Below, in pieces: positions 46,341-55,755 of a DNA stretch of 64,000 nucleotides. Position numbers and translations under genes: made by a program. The notes under the pieces are model-generated. The model had not been told where the DNA came from, made no database searches, and saw nothing but the letters and a program-made list of their open reading frames with translations. The stretch lies in assembly GCF_034541975.1 (NCBI RefSeq), contig NZ_JAVYJM010000001.1; one strand, 5' to 3'. The stretch's first letter is position 1. Each line of letters begins with the position of its first letter. Origin of the DNA: Dermacoccus abyssi (GTDB lineage: Bacteria; Actinomycetota; Actinomycetes; Actinomycetales; Dermatophilaceae).

Positions 46341-46373
46341 GACCCTAACACTGACAGTGTCAGTGTTAGGGTC
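46341..46373. promoter_or_regulatory. 33-bp palindromic operator between fadA and the acyl-CoA synthetase
   Basis: Half-site GACCCTAACACTGACA, one central base, then its exact reverse complement. The outer arms contain TAGGGT in both directions, which could serve as -10 boxes for the divergent promoters, so a bound repressor would block both. The length and symmetry fit a TetR-family fatty-acid regulator best; the nearby MerR-type regulator is the alternative. Only sequence symmetry supports this. Confidence 0.65.
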
Positions 46374-46417
46374 GATGACGTGACATGCCTCACAAACACC
46401 TGACGAGGGACGAGTCC

Positions 46418-48260
46418 ATGACCGCCAGCCCGCGAGCACCATCACCGCTGCGTCCGACGGAGGCCCGCTGCCGCCCCTGCCTCATCCGAGCCTCGCGCAC
46501 CTGCTGCAGTGGCGCGCGGAGCAGAGTGTGAACAAGGTGTCCTTCACCGCGACGCGAACGACGCCTGGGTGAGCGAGACATGGGCCGACACCGGCCGTCG
46601 TGCGCGCGTCTTCGCGGCGGCTCTCATCGACCTGGGGCTGCAGCACGGCGAGCGCGTGGCGATCATGTCCAGCACGCGTTACGAATGGCTCTGGTGCGAC
46701 TACGGGGCCATCTGCGCCGGGGGCGTCAGGACGTCCGTCTACCCGTCGAGCCTTCCCGCCGACGTCGAGCACATCCTGAGCGACGCGAGTGCCCGCGTCG
46801 TCGTCGCCGAGAGCGCGGCACAGATCGATGCCCTTCGCGACCTGCGTTCGGCCCTGCCGGAGCTCACGGTCGTCATCAGCCTCGACGGCTCACGCGAGGG
46901 TGACTGGCTCGTCCCGCTCGAGGGCGTGGTGAGCCGCGGCGAGTCCGTGCTGGCGGCGCAGCCCTACGAGGCGTTGACCGGGGACGACATCGCGGCGATC
47001 CTCTACACCTCCGGCACCACCGGGCGCGCCAAGGGCGTGCTGCTCACGCACCGCAGCTGGAACGCGACGCTCGAATCCCTCATCGCCGTCGATCTGCTCC
47101 ACGAGGACGACGTCACGCTGCTGTGGCTGCCGCTCGCGCACGCCTTCGGCAAGGCCCTCTCCCTCATGGCCGTTCGTGCCGGCTACCTCACCTACATCGA
47201 CGGCAACCTCGACCGCATCGCGAGCAACCTCGACGAGGTGAAGCCCACCTTCATGTGCTCCGTGCCCCGCATCCTGGAGAAGATCCACGCCCGCGTGAAG
47301 ACGGGTGCCGAGGCCAGCCCGGTGAAGCGTCGCCTCCTCGATTGGGCTGCGTCGGTCGCGATGACGACGCAGGAGTTGGAGACGACCGGGGAGCGCGTGC
47401 CGCGCAAGCTGGGCGTTCAGACGAAGGTGGCCGACGCCCTCGTGCTCAAGAAGATCCGTGGGGCCTTCGGTGGACGTCTGCGCTTCCTCAGCTCCGGTTC
47501 GGGGGCGCTCGACCCGGCGATCGCCAAGTGGTTCGGCGGCGCCGGCATCACGGTGCTCGAGGGGTGCGGACTCACCGAGGCCGGGTCGACGACGAGCCTC
47601 AACCGCATCGGCGAGGTGGAGTACGGAACCGTCGGCAAGCCGCTGCCGGGCACCGAGGTGGCCTTCGACACCGACGGCGAGATCCTCGTGCGCAGCGCCA
47701 GCGTGATGAAGGAGTACCACGGCAACCCCGAGGCCACGGCCGAGACGTTCGCCGACGACGGTTGGCTGCGCACCGGTGACGTCGGCATGCTCACCGATCG
47801 GGGCAACATCCGCATCACCGATCGCAAGAAGAACGTGTTCAAGACGGCGAACGGCAAGTACGTCGCACCGAGCGTCATCGAGGCGCGCTTCATGGCCGTG
47901 TGCCCGTACGCGGCACAGTTCGTCGTCGTCGGTGAGAGCCGCCGGTTCGTCGTCGGACTCATCGCGCTCGACCCGGTCGCGATGAAGGATTGGGCGCAGG
48001 AGCGCGGCGTCACGTACAGCGACTTCGCGGAGCTCATGCGCACCGACGAGGTGCAAGCGCTGGCGCAGGGCTACGTCGACGAGCTCAACCTCGACCTCAA
48101 CAGGTGGGAGCAGATCAAGAAGTTCGTCCTGCTCGACCGGGAGCTGACGATCGAGGCCGGCGATCTGACACCCAGCATGAAGCTGCGGCGCAAGGCCGTC
48201 GAGCGCAGCTTCGAGGGCGACATCGCCGCACAGTACGTCGAGGAGAGCTCGCACCAGTGA
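46418..48260 (+). pseudogene. Long-chain acyl-CoA synthetase with disrupted N-terminus
   Basis: ATP-dependent fatty-acid activation (FadD15/AMP-forming class). From about 46520 the frame is open for some 580 codons: ILYTSGTTGRAKGVLLTH (P-loop), WLPLAHAFGKALSL, VLEGCGLTEAGSTTS, and DGWLRTGDVGMLTDRGNI. The N-terminus is broken: the ATG at 46418 is in one frame, the family segment PSLAHLLQWRAEQSVNKVSF (from 46477) is in a second, and HRDANDAWVSETWAD onward is in a third. Two frameshifts within 100 bases make it probably inactive, unless they are sequence errors or a downstream GTG is used. Divergent from the fad operon. Confidence 0.75.
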
Positions 48261-49042
48261 CGACGTCAGCACTCCAGCCCGTGCGAAACTGGGGTGTGAA
48301 TGATTGGGCGGCGCAGGCGTACACGTTGAACGAGCTGGAGGAACGCTCCGGTGTCGCTGCCCGCAACATTCGCTTCTACACGGGCCGGGACATGCTTCCG
48401 CCGCCACGCCGCGAGGGTCGCATCGCCATGTACGGCGCCGAGCATCTCGTGCGTCTGGAGCTCATCCGCGAGCTCCAGGCACACGGCTTCACCCTCGCTG
48501 CGATCACGAGCTACCTCGCCAAGGTGCCGACGGACGGTTCGCCGGATGCCATTCGCCTCCACCGCACCCTGCTCGCGCCATGGATGTCGGACCGACCCGA
48601 GACCTTGGAGCGCGCGGAACTCAGCGAGCGTGCCGGACGACCGCTGAGTGAAGACGACCTCGAGGTGCTCGCCGCCATCGGCATCCTGGAACCGACGGCC
48701 GATGAGACGTTCGAGGTCTCCCCCACCCTGTTGTCACTCGGCGTGCAGATGCTCGATTTCGGGTTGCCGCTCCGCGCGGCTCAGCGCGCCCAGGCCAGCA
48801 TCGAACGTCACGCGCGAGCGCTCGCGGAGGAACTGACCGACATCTTCCGCGAGGACGTCTGGCCGGCGTACAAGGCGACGGGCGTGCCCGCCGCGGACGT
48901 GCGGGACTCGGTGAACAGCTTCCGGCCCCTCACGGTCCAGAGCTTCGTGGCTGCCTATGAACGCTCCGTCGACGAGAACAAGCGCGCAGCGGCCGAACGC
49001 CACCTGCGCAGGCCCCGCCCAGCGAGATCCAGCGACCGCTGA
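48257..49042 (+). CDS. MerR-family transcriptional regulator
   Basis: 261 residues. N-terminal winged HTH: YTLNELEERSGVAARNIRFY, GRDMLPPPRREGRIAMYG, and VRLELIRELQAHGFTLAAITSYL. The C-terminal half is helical and has none of the metal-binding cysteines of metal sensors, so a lipid or organic ligand is more likely. GTG 48257 overlaps the acyl-CoA synthetase stop (GTGA), suggesting coupling; GTG 48296 is an alternative with 248 residues. Location suggests control of the fatty-acid genes. Confidence 0.82.
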   Translation: MTTSALQPVRNWGVNDWAAQAYTLNELEERSGVAARNIRFYTGRDMLPPPRREGRIAMYGAEHLVRLELIRELQAHGFTLAAITSYLAKVPTDGSPDAIRLHRTLLAPWMSDRPETLERAELSERAGRPLSEDDLEVLAAIGILEPTADETFEVSPTLLSLGVQMLDFGLPLRAAQRAQASIERHARALAEELTDIFREDVWPAYKATGVPAADVRDSVNSFRPLTVQSFVAAYERSVDENKRAAAERHLRRPRPARSSDR

Positions 49043-49097
49043 GGCCGGTGCGTTCGCCGTCGCCAACAGATGTGATCACTGGTTGGACCGCGATCGT

Positions 49098-49391
49098 TTA
49101 CGCCTCGCCCCAGAAGGCACGCCACCCGCACGTGACGGCGCGCTCGTCGAACGTCGCCGGATGGCTCCCCGCAGCGCCGCGAGGCCAGGCGACGTTCAGA
49201 GGGGTGATCGCGGCGATCTGCTCGCTTCCGCGGTCCTCCGCACGATCCAGTTCGTAATGGCTCTGGAGGTTGACCCAGAACTCGGCTGATGTGCCGAAGT
49301 ACTTCGCGAGCCGCAGGGCGGTATCAACGGTGATACCCCGCTTGCCGTGCACGATCTCGTTGATCCGACGCGGCGGAACACCGACACGTTT
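49098..49391 (-). pseudogene. HigA-type antitoxin stub, 5' end missing
   Basis: From the middle of the HTH the translation matches HigA antitoxins: VGVPPRRINEIVHGKRGITV, then DTALRLAKYFGTSAEFWVNLQ. A TGA at 49392-49394 cuts the frame where the first 35 or so residues should be, and the first in-frame ATG (49352) would omit half the helix-turn-helix. No HigB toxin gene is adjacent. The remnant marks the start of the decayed zone. Confidence 0.7.
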
Positions 49392-49942
49392 TCAACAGCG
49401 GATCCGAAGGCCGTATCGGCGCCTTGCCGAGCACAATCGGCGGATCGCTGGCCCGCCGAGTGTCCGTATGGCCTTTGCCGCCGAGGAGACGTAACTGATC
49501 GCGTACGGCACCGAGCAATCTCACCGGTCAAACTCGCGCAGGAACTCCTCGCGGCAGCCTCGACCCACCGCCTGGAAGCGGCAACAGCTCCCGAACGCTT
49601 CATCCTGACCGCATGCTCACAAGACTCCGGCGTGTAGTGCTTGGGCATGACCCGATTCGCCTTCTGGAAGGTCGGGAACCAAACCCAGGCGCTTCACGTC
49701 GAGCGTCACCGCTCCCCAGGTATGCGAACGTTGAGCACACGACTCAGGCCAGGCAGGCCAACGGCCGGCCGCCGTTGTAGGTCACCATGTCACCGAGCGC
49801 GGCCGTCACGTCGATCGGGCTCCCCGTTCGGCGCCGTCGAGTTGCCCGTACGCAACGCGCAGGTTCTCTCGGAGTTCCGGGCGAGGGCCGGCTTCGGCCA
49901 AGCCCGATCACGACCGCTGCCGGACCACCCGCTGTCACGGGC
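49392..49942. other. Gene-free stretch with a possible transposase start
   Basis: No intact gene. On the minus strand at 49600-49648 the translation begins MPKHYTPESCEHAVRM, which resembles the first residues of IS3-family OrfA proteins, but it degrades at once. The remaining part to 49942 has short open frames without ribosome sites or recognised motifs. Confidence 0.35.
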
Positions 49943-50302
49943 TCAGCCCTTCTGCTGTTCCTTCAGCCTGGCGTTCTCGGCGATGACCTTGCGGTGAACC
50001 TGACGCTCGTGGACGAGCCATTCCGGCGGGTCGGTGAGGAGCTCCCCGACCTGGTCGGCGTTCAACGGTTCGGTGACACCGCTGCGCCGCAACCCCGAGT
50101 GGGAGATCCCCAGCTTCGCAGCCGTGACCTCACGCGGGAATGGACCGTTGCGACGCAGGTCGGTCAGCCATGCGGGCGGGTCCGCGCGCAGGGCGTCGAG
50201 TTGCGCACGCGTGATCGGGGTGTTCTGAAAGTCTTCCGGCGCGGCGGTCAGCAGGATGCCGAGCTTCTGGGCTGCCGTGGACGGCTTGAGGGTCTGACTC
50301 AC
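49943..50302 (-). CDS. DUF5997 family protein
   Basis: 119 residues from GTG 50302 (MSQTLKPSTAAQKLGILL), preceded by TACGCT and no ribosome site, so likely leaderless. The sequence contains TPITRAQLDALRADPPAWL and REVTAAKLGISHSGLRRSGV, conserved in this small actinobacterial family of unknown function. It includes what looks like a DNA-binding helix pair. Divergent by 57 bases from an HTH-less LysR-type protein, a pairing seen in other actinobacteria (from memory of the families). Confidence 0.8.
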   Translation of the reverse strand: MSQTLKPSTAAQKLGILLTAAPEDFQNTPITRAQLDALRADPPAWLTDLRRNGPFPREVTAAKLGISHSGLRRSGVTEPLNADQVGELLTDPPEWLVHERQVHRKVIAENARLKEQQKG

Positions 50303-50359
50303 CCGAAGAGCGTATGCCACACCGACTCCTCGAGCATGCGAGGGCGGTAGCCTGCCCCG

Positions 50360-51040
50360 GTGAGCGAGAACAACCCCGAGGTCGCGGCACTACGGATCGG
50401 GAAGGTGCGCGGCGTCACTCTCACCAAGTGGCAGCGGGTGTGGGGCGAGCGCTTCGAGGCTCCCCTCGCCGTGAGCGATGTGGCCGACGCCGAACAGCTC
50501 GTCGGCCTGCGCGACGGAAGCCTCGACATGTGCTTCGTGCGTCTGCCCATCGACCGAGAGGGTCTCCATGCGATCCCGCTCTACGAGGAGCAGATAGTGG
50601 CGTGGGTATCCAAGGAGCACCCCATCTCGGCTGTCGACGACGTGAGGCTCGCAGACCTCGAAGATGAGCAGGTGATCACCGAGCTCAACGCCGCAGCAAC
50701 AGATCTCGTACTGGGCGGCGCTGTGCTGGTCGTGCCGATGTCCATTGCCCGCGGTGCCAGCCGGCGCGACCTGACCTACCGGCCGATCATCGACGCTGAA
50801 CCCGCCCCAGTCGCCCTCGCCTGGCGAATGGACGATGAGAACGCATGTCTCGAGGACTTCATCGGCGTGGTCCGAGGCCGCACGGTCAACAGCTCGCGAA
50901 CGACCCAGAATGGGCCTGCCTCCCCGGCCCGCGGTTCCGCCGAGAATGATCGCGGCAAACCCACCCGCACGTCCGCGAACCGCGCGAGCTCCCGCGACGG
51001 CCGACCGTCGGCGACAAAGAGAAAGCGGAGGGGCCGCTGA
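50360..51040 (+). CDS. LysR-type substrate-binding domain without HTH
   Basis: 226 residues. IGKVRGVTLTKWQRVWGERF begins the effector-binding domain with no helix-turn-helix before it; DGSLDMCFVRLPIDREGLHA and PLYEEQIVAWVSKEHPISAV are typical of LysR ligand domains. The last 50 residues are a basic, low-complexity tail ending KRKRRGR. TAGCCT lies six bases before the GTG, so it is leaderless like its divergent DUF5997 neighbour. May bind a small ligand and work with DUF5997 (inference). Confidence 0.78.
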   Translation: MSENNPEVAALRIGKVRGVTLTKWQRVWGERFEAPLAVSDVADAEQLVGLRDGSLDMCFVRLPIDREGLHAIPLYEEQIVAWVSKEHPISAVDDVRLADLEDEQVITELNAAATDLVLGGAVLVVPMSIARGASRRDLTYRPIIDAEPAPVALAWRMDDENACLEDFIGVVRGRTVNSSRTTQNGPASPARGSAENDRGKPTRTSANRASSRDGRPSATKRKRRGR

Positions 51041-51287
51041 GCGACCCTTCGACCTGGAACCCGTCGGCCCAAATTGAACAGCGTCTCATACGTCGCCGTG
51101 CCGCACCGGGGCCGGCGGGCGGCCAGCATGAGACTCACGCGCGTCTCCTCGACGCCGACGTGAGCGGGGTGCGGAGGACGGTGGTGGCCCGGCCGGCCGG
51201 AAAATCCTGGCGCGGGTGAGCGAGAAGCATCCAGGCGGCACTCCCACTGCCGCAGTCAGGGACTGATGCGGCGACGACCGTGGTCGT

Positions 51288-51728
51288 TCAGCGCCCCTGG
51301 GCCGCGGCGTCGTCGAGGGCGTCCAGGTCGCGCAGGGCGTAGCGCAGGTGTTCCCACTCCTCCTCGAGGATCACGTGGAAGCACGAGCGCACCGTCTCCG
51401 GATACTCGGGGCTCCACGGGTGGCGGCGTTCCTCGTCCAGGCCGGCGTCGTCCACGGACGCCAGGAACTCGCGGACCTGGGCCAGGCGCTCGGACCGCAC
51501 CGCGGGCATCTCCTCGTAGGGCGGGGGCGTGGACGCGAAGAAGGCGAGGTCGACACCATCGTCCTCCCAACCCGCGCGGGGCTGGCCGAGCGGGTGGAAC
51601 GGCTCCTCGGCGCCCTGAATCCCCCAGCTCAGCCAGGCGCCGGTCGCGAAGACGAGGTGGCGCAGGGTCTGGGAGAAGCACCACTCTCCCTCGACCGAGA
51701 CGTCGACTGCGCGGCTGGGGCGCCACGA
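51288..51728 (-). pseudogene. DinB-family protein stub, N-terminus missing
   Basis: The open frame reads VEGEWCFSQTLRHLVFATGAWL, FHPLGQPRAGW and FHVILEEEWEHLRYALRDLD, giving the usual DinB helices and metal histidines. It is closed by a TGA at 51729-51731, and there is no start codon before GAGGAGATG at the middle of the gene. About 40 N-terminal residues are missing. The 247 bases between it and the LysR-like gene, and the 264 bases from here to ltrA, show no gene. Confidence 0.7.
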
Positions 51729-51992
51729 TCACGGCACTGTCCGTGCTCGGCGTCTACCTGCTTCCGTCCGGGAGCGCCGATGCGCGGTCGGTCGCCTGGC
51801 GCCATGAGCCTTCCACCGCGCCCCGGGCCCCGCGCAGTCCCTCGGCGTCCTCAGCGCGCCGCTGCGTCCCGCAGGCCCCTGCCGACAAAGCGGCACCCTT
51901 GAGCTTCCGCGAGTAGGGAACTGCGGACACGTCTTCGAAGGTGCCAGCCGACCCCTGGATTCATTGTCAGACACGCCCTAGGCGTGCTGGCC

Positions 51993-53165
51993 TCAGTCGA
52001 CTTGGCCGGCGGCTGCGGGACCGATCCGCGGCCGTCGCACGAGTTCCCACGTCAGGCGCAGGGCGCCGACCGCGGTGAGAGCCGCCAGCACTGACCATGC
52101 GGGCATGATCAGCGCTGGCGGGATGATGAGCAGGGATGCGGCCGCCGCGAGGAGACGGTCCGGCACGAGCTGATGGTGATCGCGCCATCGGTAGGCGACA
52201 TCGGCGGCGTAGAACAGGCCCACCCCGCCACTGAGGGCGATGGCCGGCAGCAGCGGTAACGGGTCGAACACGTGCTCAAGCGCCACGCTGGCGCCGAAGC
52301 CGAAGAAGGCGACCCCGGCGACCAGGGGAAGGTGGAGGTAGCTGTAGGCGTCGCGGGCCAGTCGGGCGCGCTCGGGCCCGTCGGCGTCTTCGAGGCGTTG
52401 CTCGGCACCGGCGGTCAGACCGAAGTAGGTCCACCACAACGAGGAGGCGATCAGGACTCCGAGGACGGCGGCGGCGAGCACGACCGGTTGCTGCAGGTGC
52501 TCGCTGGCCCCGGTGCCCAGCCCGACGACGGCTTCACCGAGCGCGACGATGATGATGAGGCCGTGGCGCTCGACGAAGTAGGAGGGCACTACCCGAAAAA
52601 CCTCGACCCCGGCGACCAGGGGTCCGCCGAAGTCGATGATGGCTGCACCGATCCAGAGCAGCTCTCGGTAGGGGGCTGGGAAGGCGGCGGCGACGGCGAT
52701 CAGGACTGGTGCGATGAGCAGGCTCGGGGCCAGCCGCAGGAGGCCTGCACGGAGGTGTTCGTCGTCGTGGGAGGCGTCCACGACGAACAAGACCAGGTGG
52801 ATGACGCGGATGGCGAGCAGGGCAAGCCCGAAGACGAGCGCTCCGGTGCTGAACGCGGTCGGGAGTGCGCTTGCGGCCAGCAGCATCGCAGCCATGGCGG
52901 CGATGACCAGGCAGCGAAATACCACCCGATTCGTGGTGAAGGTGTTGGTGAGCCAGGTGTAGCAGACCCAGGCCCACCACACCGCCAGTAGGCCGAGCAC
53001 ACCATGACCGAAACCCCGCCACGAAACGTCGTCCCGCACCAGCTCGGTCAGCTGCGCCACGGCGTACACGAACACCAGGTCGAAGAACAGCTCGAGGTTG
53101 CCCACCGACCCGCTGCCGCTGTCCCGCGCGTCGGCCTCGCTGCCCGGCTCAGAGTTCTCTGACAT
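51993..53165 (-). CDS. ltrA: Low temperature requirement protein A
   Basis: 390 residues, about ten membrane helices. NLELFFDLVFVYAVAQLTEL at the N-terminus and SYFVERHGLIIIVALGEAVVGLG in the middle are the defining motifs of the LtrA family. Named from a Listeria growth phenotype; the molecular function is unknown. ATG 53165 is used: GGGG lies about 12 bases upstream, whereas ATG 53177 has the ribosome site too close. It is on the same strand as the aldo/keto reductase, 108 bases downstream of it. Confidence 0.88.
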   Translation of the reverse strand: MSENSEPGSEADARDSGSGSVGNLELFFDLVFVYAVAQLTELVRDDVSWRGFGHGVLGLLAVWWAWVCYTWLTNTFTTNRVVFRCLVIAAMAAMLLAASALPTAFSTGALVFGLALLAIRVIHLVLFVVDASHDDEHLRAGLLRLAPSLLIAPVLIAVAAAFPAPYRELLWIGAAIIDFGGPLVAGVEVFRVVPSYFVERHGLIIIVALGEAVVGLGTGASEHLQQPVVLAAAVLGVLIASSLWWTYFGLTAGAEQRLEDADGPERARLARDAYSYLHLPLVAGVAFFGFGASVALEHVFDPLPLLPAIALSGGVGLFYAADVAYRWRDHHQLVPDRLLAAAASLLIIPPALIMPAWSVLAALTAVGALRLTWELVRRPRIGPAAAGQVD

Positions 53166-53273
53166 CCGCGAAATCATCCCCTTTCAAGCCCGGCAACTGC
53201 CACCCTCACCGACGGTGCTGCCGCGCTGTCCGGAGCGCTGCCCGGAACGACCGGGCTGCGCCCTTGGGCAGGG

Positions 53274-54107
53274 TCACAGCATTTCTAGTGGTCGCGGTCC
53301 GCTCGGGGGCGGAAACGCACGGTCCAGAGCATCCAGGTCTTCGCGGGTCAGCTCCACGTCCAGTGCTGTGGCGTTGTCGCGCACATGCTGCGGGCTGCTC
53401 GCCTTGGGGATCGTGCAGAGCGAGTCGCGGCGCAGCACCCAGGCGATGGCCGCCGCCGCGGGGCTGACGCCGTGGCGGGCCGCGACGTCGTTCAGCGTCG
53501 TGTCGTGAAGGATGCGGCCCTGCTCGATCGGCGAGTACGCCATGACCGGCAGCTGGTGGTCGGTGCACCACGGCAGTAGGTCGTACTCCGGTCCTCGCCG
53601 CGACAGGTTGTACAGCACCTGGTCCGTGGCCAGCCCGCTGCTGCCCGGCACGTCCTGCAGGTCGGCGAGGGCCCGGTGGTCGAAGTTGCTGACGCCCCAG
53701 TATCGGATGTTCCCGTCCTCGACGAGCTGATGGAAGGCCGCGACCGTGTCTTGCAGCGGGTACCTGCCCTGCCAGTGCAGCAGGTAGAGGTCGATCCGAT
53801 CGGTGCCCAGGCGTTTCAGGCTGCGTTCGCAGGCCGCGATCGTGCCGGAACGGGAGGCGTTGGACGGCATGACCTTGCTGACCACGAACGCCTCGTCGCG
53901 GCGACCCGCCAATGCTTCACCGACCACCTCCTCCGCGCCGCCGTCGGCGTACATCTCGGCGGTGTCGACCAGCGTCATGCCCAGCTCGAGGCCAGCGTGC
54001 AGCGCTGAGACCTCGTCGCGGCGGCGGCCGGGGTCCTCACCCCAGCCCCAGGTGCCCTGGCCCAGCACAGGGATGAACTCCCCGCTCGGCAGCGTCATTC
54101 GCCGCAT
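53274..54107 (-). CDS. Aldo/keto reductase
   Basis: 277 residues, NADPH-dependent (beta/alpha)8 reductase. The catalytic tetrad is visible: Asp and Tyr in LVDTAEMYADGGAEE, Lys in AFVVSKVMPSNASR, and His in IDLYLLHWQGRYPL. GVSNFDHRALADL and the cofactor loop IPKASSPQHVRDN are present. The substrate is probably a small aldehyde or ketone. Close to the YeaE/2,5-diketogluconate type. Confidence 0.9.
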   Translation of the reverse strand: MRRMTLPSGEFIPVLGQGTWGWGEDPGRRRDEVSALHAGLELGMTLVDTAEMYADGGAEEVVGEALAGRRDEAFVVSKVMPSNASRSGTIAACERSLKRLGTDRIDLYLLHWQGRYPLQDTVAAFHQLVEDGNIRYWGVSNFDHRALADLQDVPGSSGLATDQVLYNLSRRGPEYDLLPWCTDHQLPVMAYSPIEQGRILHDTTLNDVAARHGVSPAAAAIAWVLRRDSLCTIPKASSPQHVRDNATALDVELTREDLDALDRAFPPPSGPRPLEML

Positions 54108-54509
54108 CCGCGATCACTTCCCTTCTGGTTGTGCTGTGGTGGGACGTGGGCTGAGGTCCTCGAAGGGCCGGCGCGTCCGCGACCGGTGCTGGCTTACTGC
54201 GTGGGTCATCGGTCGACTTGGAAGACGGCCCGGACGCAGCTCATCTCATGCGCTACCTACCTCCAGGAGGGTTGGAGCTACCGAGGTGCCGGGTGTCGAG
54301 CTGCTAGTCAGCCCCGCCTGCGCCATGTGGCGTACCGGGCTGCTCACGAGCAGTTTCCGGCGTCGGTGGACTGAACAGTACTCCCACGGCGGAACAGAGG
54401 GAAGAGATCATCGGGTGAGCGGCTGGTGACCAGGTTCCCGTCTCGAGCCACCCCCATGGTCCACCACATTCGCGCAGGTGTTGCGCAGGTCGGTGCGGAT
54501 GCTGGGGAA
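54108..54509. other. Gene-free stretch, nothing recognised
   Basis: About 400 bases between the aldo/keto reductase and a LuxR remnant. Several short open frames on both strands lack ribosome sites and family motifs. It must hold the aldo/keto reductase promoter near 54110-54140; the rest is likely decayed sequence. Confidence 0.35.
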
Positions 54510-54808
54510 TGAGGTCAGGGTCCAGCCGGTCACGAGACGTTATGGCCCTGCCCGGTCTGCCCGACCACCCCACTTTCCGCCCCCGCTCGCCAGTACTGGC
54601 CGCGGCCCCGCGCGATGCTCGGCGGGCCGCGGACCTCGTTCCTGCTGCCCGCGCCAACCGAACCCGGCGGCTACCTGCGCGTCATGGCTCCGGGCATGCC
54701 TCAAGACGCTCCCCGCCACCTGAGCCTGGTCGTCGTGCTCTCACCCTGCGAGGACCTGCACGGGCTAGCCCACCGCGAGCTCGAGGTTCTTGGCCTGCTG
54801 ATCGCCTG
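54510..54808 (+). pseudogene. LuxR-type regulator remnant
   Basis: LPGLPDHPTFRPRSPVLAAAP in one frame is followed by GPRTSFLLPAP, GGYLRVMA and DAPRHLSLVVVLSP in a second frame. It ends in LAHRELEVLGLLIA, the beginning of a LuxR helix-turn-helix. The DNA-binding domain is cut off at about 54808. Relatives in Streptomyces carry a GAF-like sensor region before this. One frameshift and loss of both ends make it a fossil. Confidence 0.55.
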
Positions 54809-55110
54809 TCAGAGCCATCGAACATTTCACAGGACACGCGGCGAACTCTTCGCCGAACCGGATGATCAGCGGGGTCTGCGAAGAATAGTCCTCGCCCGCT
54901 GGCGGGTGCCGTCGTCGCCGGTCAGTACATCTGGGACGGCTCCAGGTCGATGCGCACCTCGACCAAGCTTGTAACCGGCCCGGGTCGAACGCCGCCGCCA
55001 TCGGGGTATTGACCGCATCTGTGGTCGCGGTAATTCGTCGAGCTCCATCCCCGATATGGAATCGGGTGATGTACCCGAGGATCTCGTCTACGTAACCGTG
55101 GCCGCGGTGC

Positions 55111-55496
55111 TGTGTTGTACGGCGGATCGATGTAGATGCATTTGACCTGGCCCGCGTAGAACCCCAGCAGATGCTTGAGCGCATCTAGATTGTCCCCGAC
55201 GATGTACAGATTCTCCGACTCAGCGTTCGTCGCGTCGGCGTTGTGCTCAAGGTCAGGCACCATAACCGTCTCGGTCCGCGTCGAGGTCAGGTACTTGGCG
55301 TAGGACTTCCCGAGGGACTTGAGGTCGTAGCCTCGCGGGTCATCGAGACATCGGTCGAACTGAGCGCGTCCTGAAGGCGGTCGAGCCTGAAGCCACCGTC
55401 CTTGTCGAAGTACTCGTGCAGGGCCGCGCGGAGGCGTGCCAGCTCGAAGTCGTTCGTCTTCGTTGTCTCGTTCGCGTCGTGCGCGTCCCTGATCAC
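55111..55496 (-). pseudogene. Type III restriction-modification methyltransferase (Mod) remnant
   Basis: The N-terminal part (FELARLRAALHEYFDKDGGF) continues after a frameshift near 55320 as RGYDLKSLGKSYAKYL, then NLYIVGDNLDALKHLLGFYA and GQVKCIYIDPPYNT, the last being the adenine-methyltransferase catalytic motif DPPY. The remaining catalytic and target-recognition parts are lost. From 55110 to about 54765 are scrambled minus-strand pieces (such as LVEVRIDLEPSQMY and PLIIRFGEEFAACPVK) of uncertain origin. No Res subunit is seen. Between 55497 and 55755 is a low-confidence 88-codon minus-strand frame with no known family. Confidence 0.75.
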
Positions 55497-55755
55497 TTCC
55501 TACCTCCAGACGTGAGACCCGTCCTAAATTCGACGGCGTTTCTCAGCTGGAGTGCATGACAGCATTGGTAGTTGCTCAGTCTTAAAAGTCTTGTCAGGAA
55601 CGCGGCAATTCTCGGTTCGAGGAGCGCAAGGAGTTGCCGGTCGCTGGCCGGCCGGAGAGCTATTCCGTGGTGCGAGGAGTGAGCCTTCGGAGGACAAGAG
55701 TGGGCTTTGTTGCTTCCCCCTGGGCCAATTGTGTCGCACTTGGCCGTCCCGACGG

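Noticed and set aside
46341..46373. Transcription terminator for the fad region
   Set aside because: It lies between divergent start sites, not after a stop codon, and has a one-base centre that cannot form a normal loop; an operator fits better.
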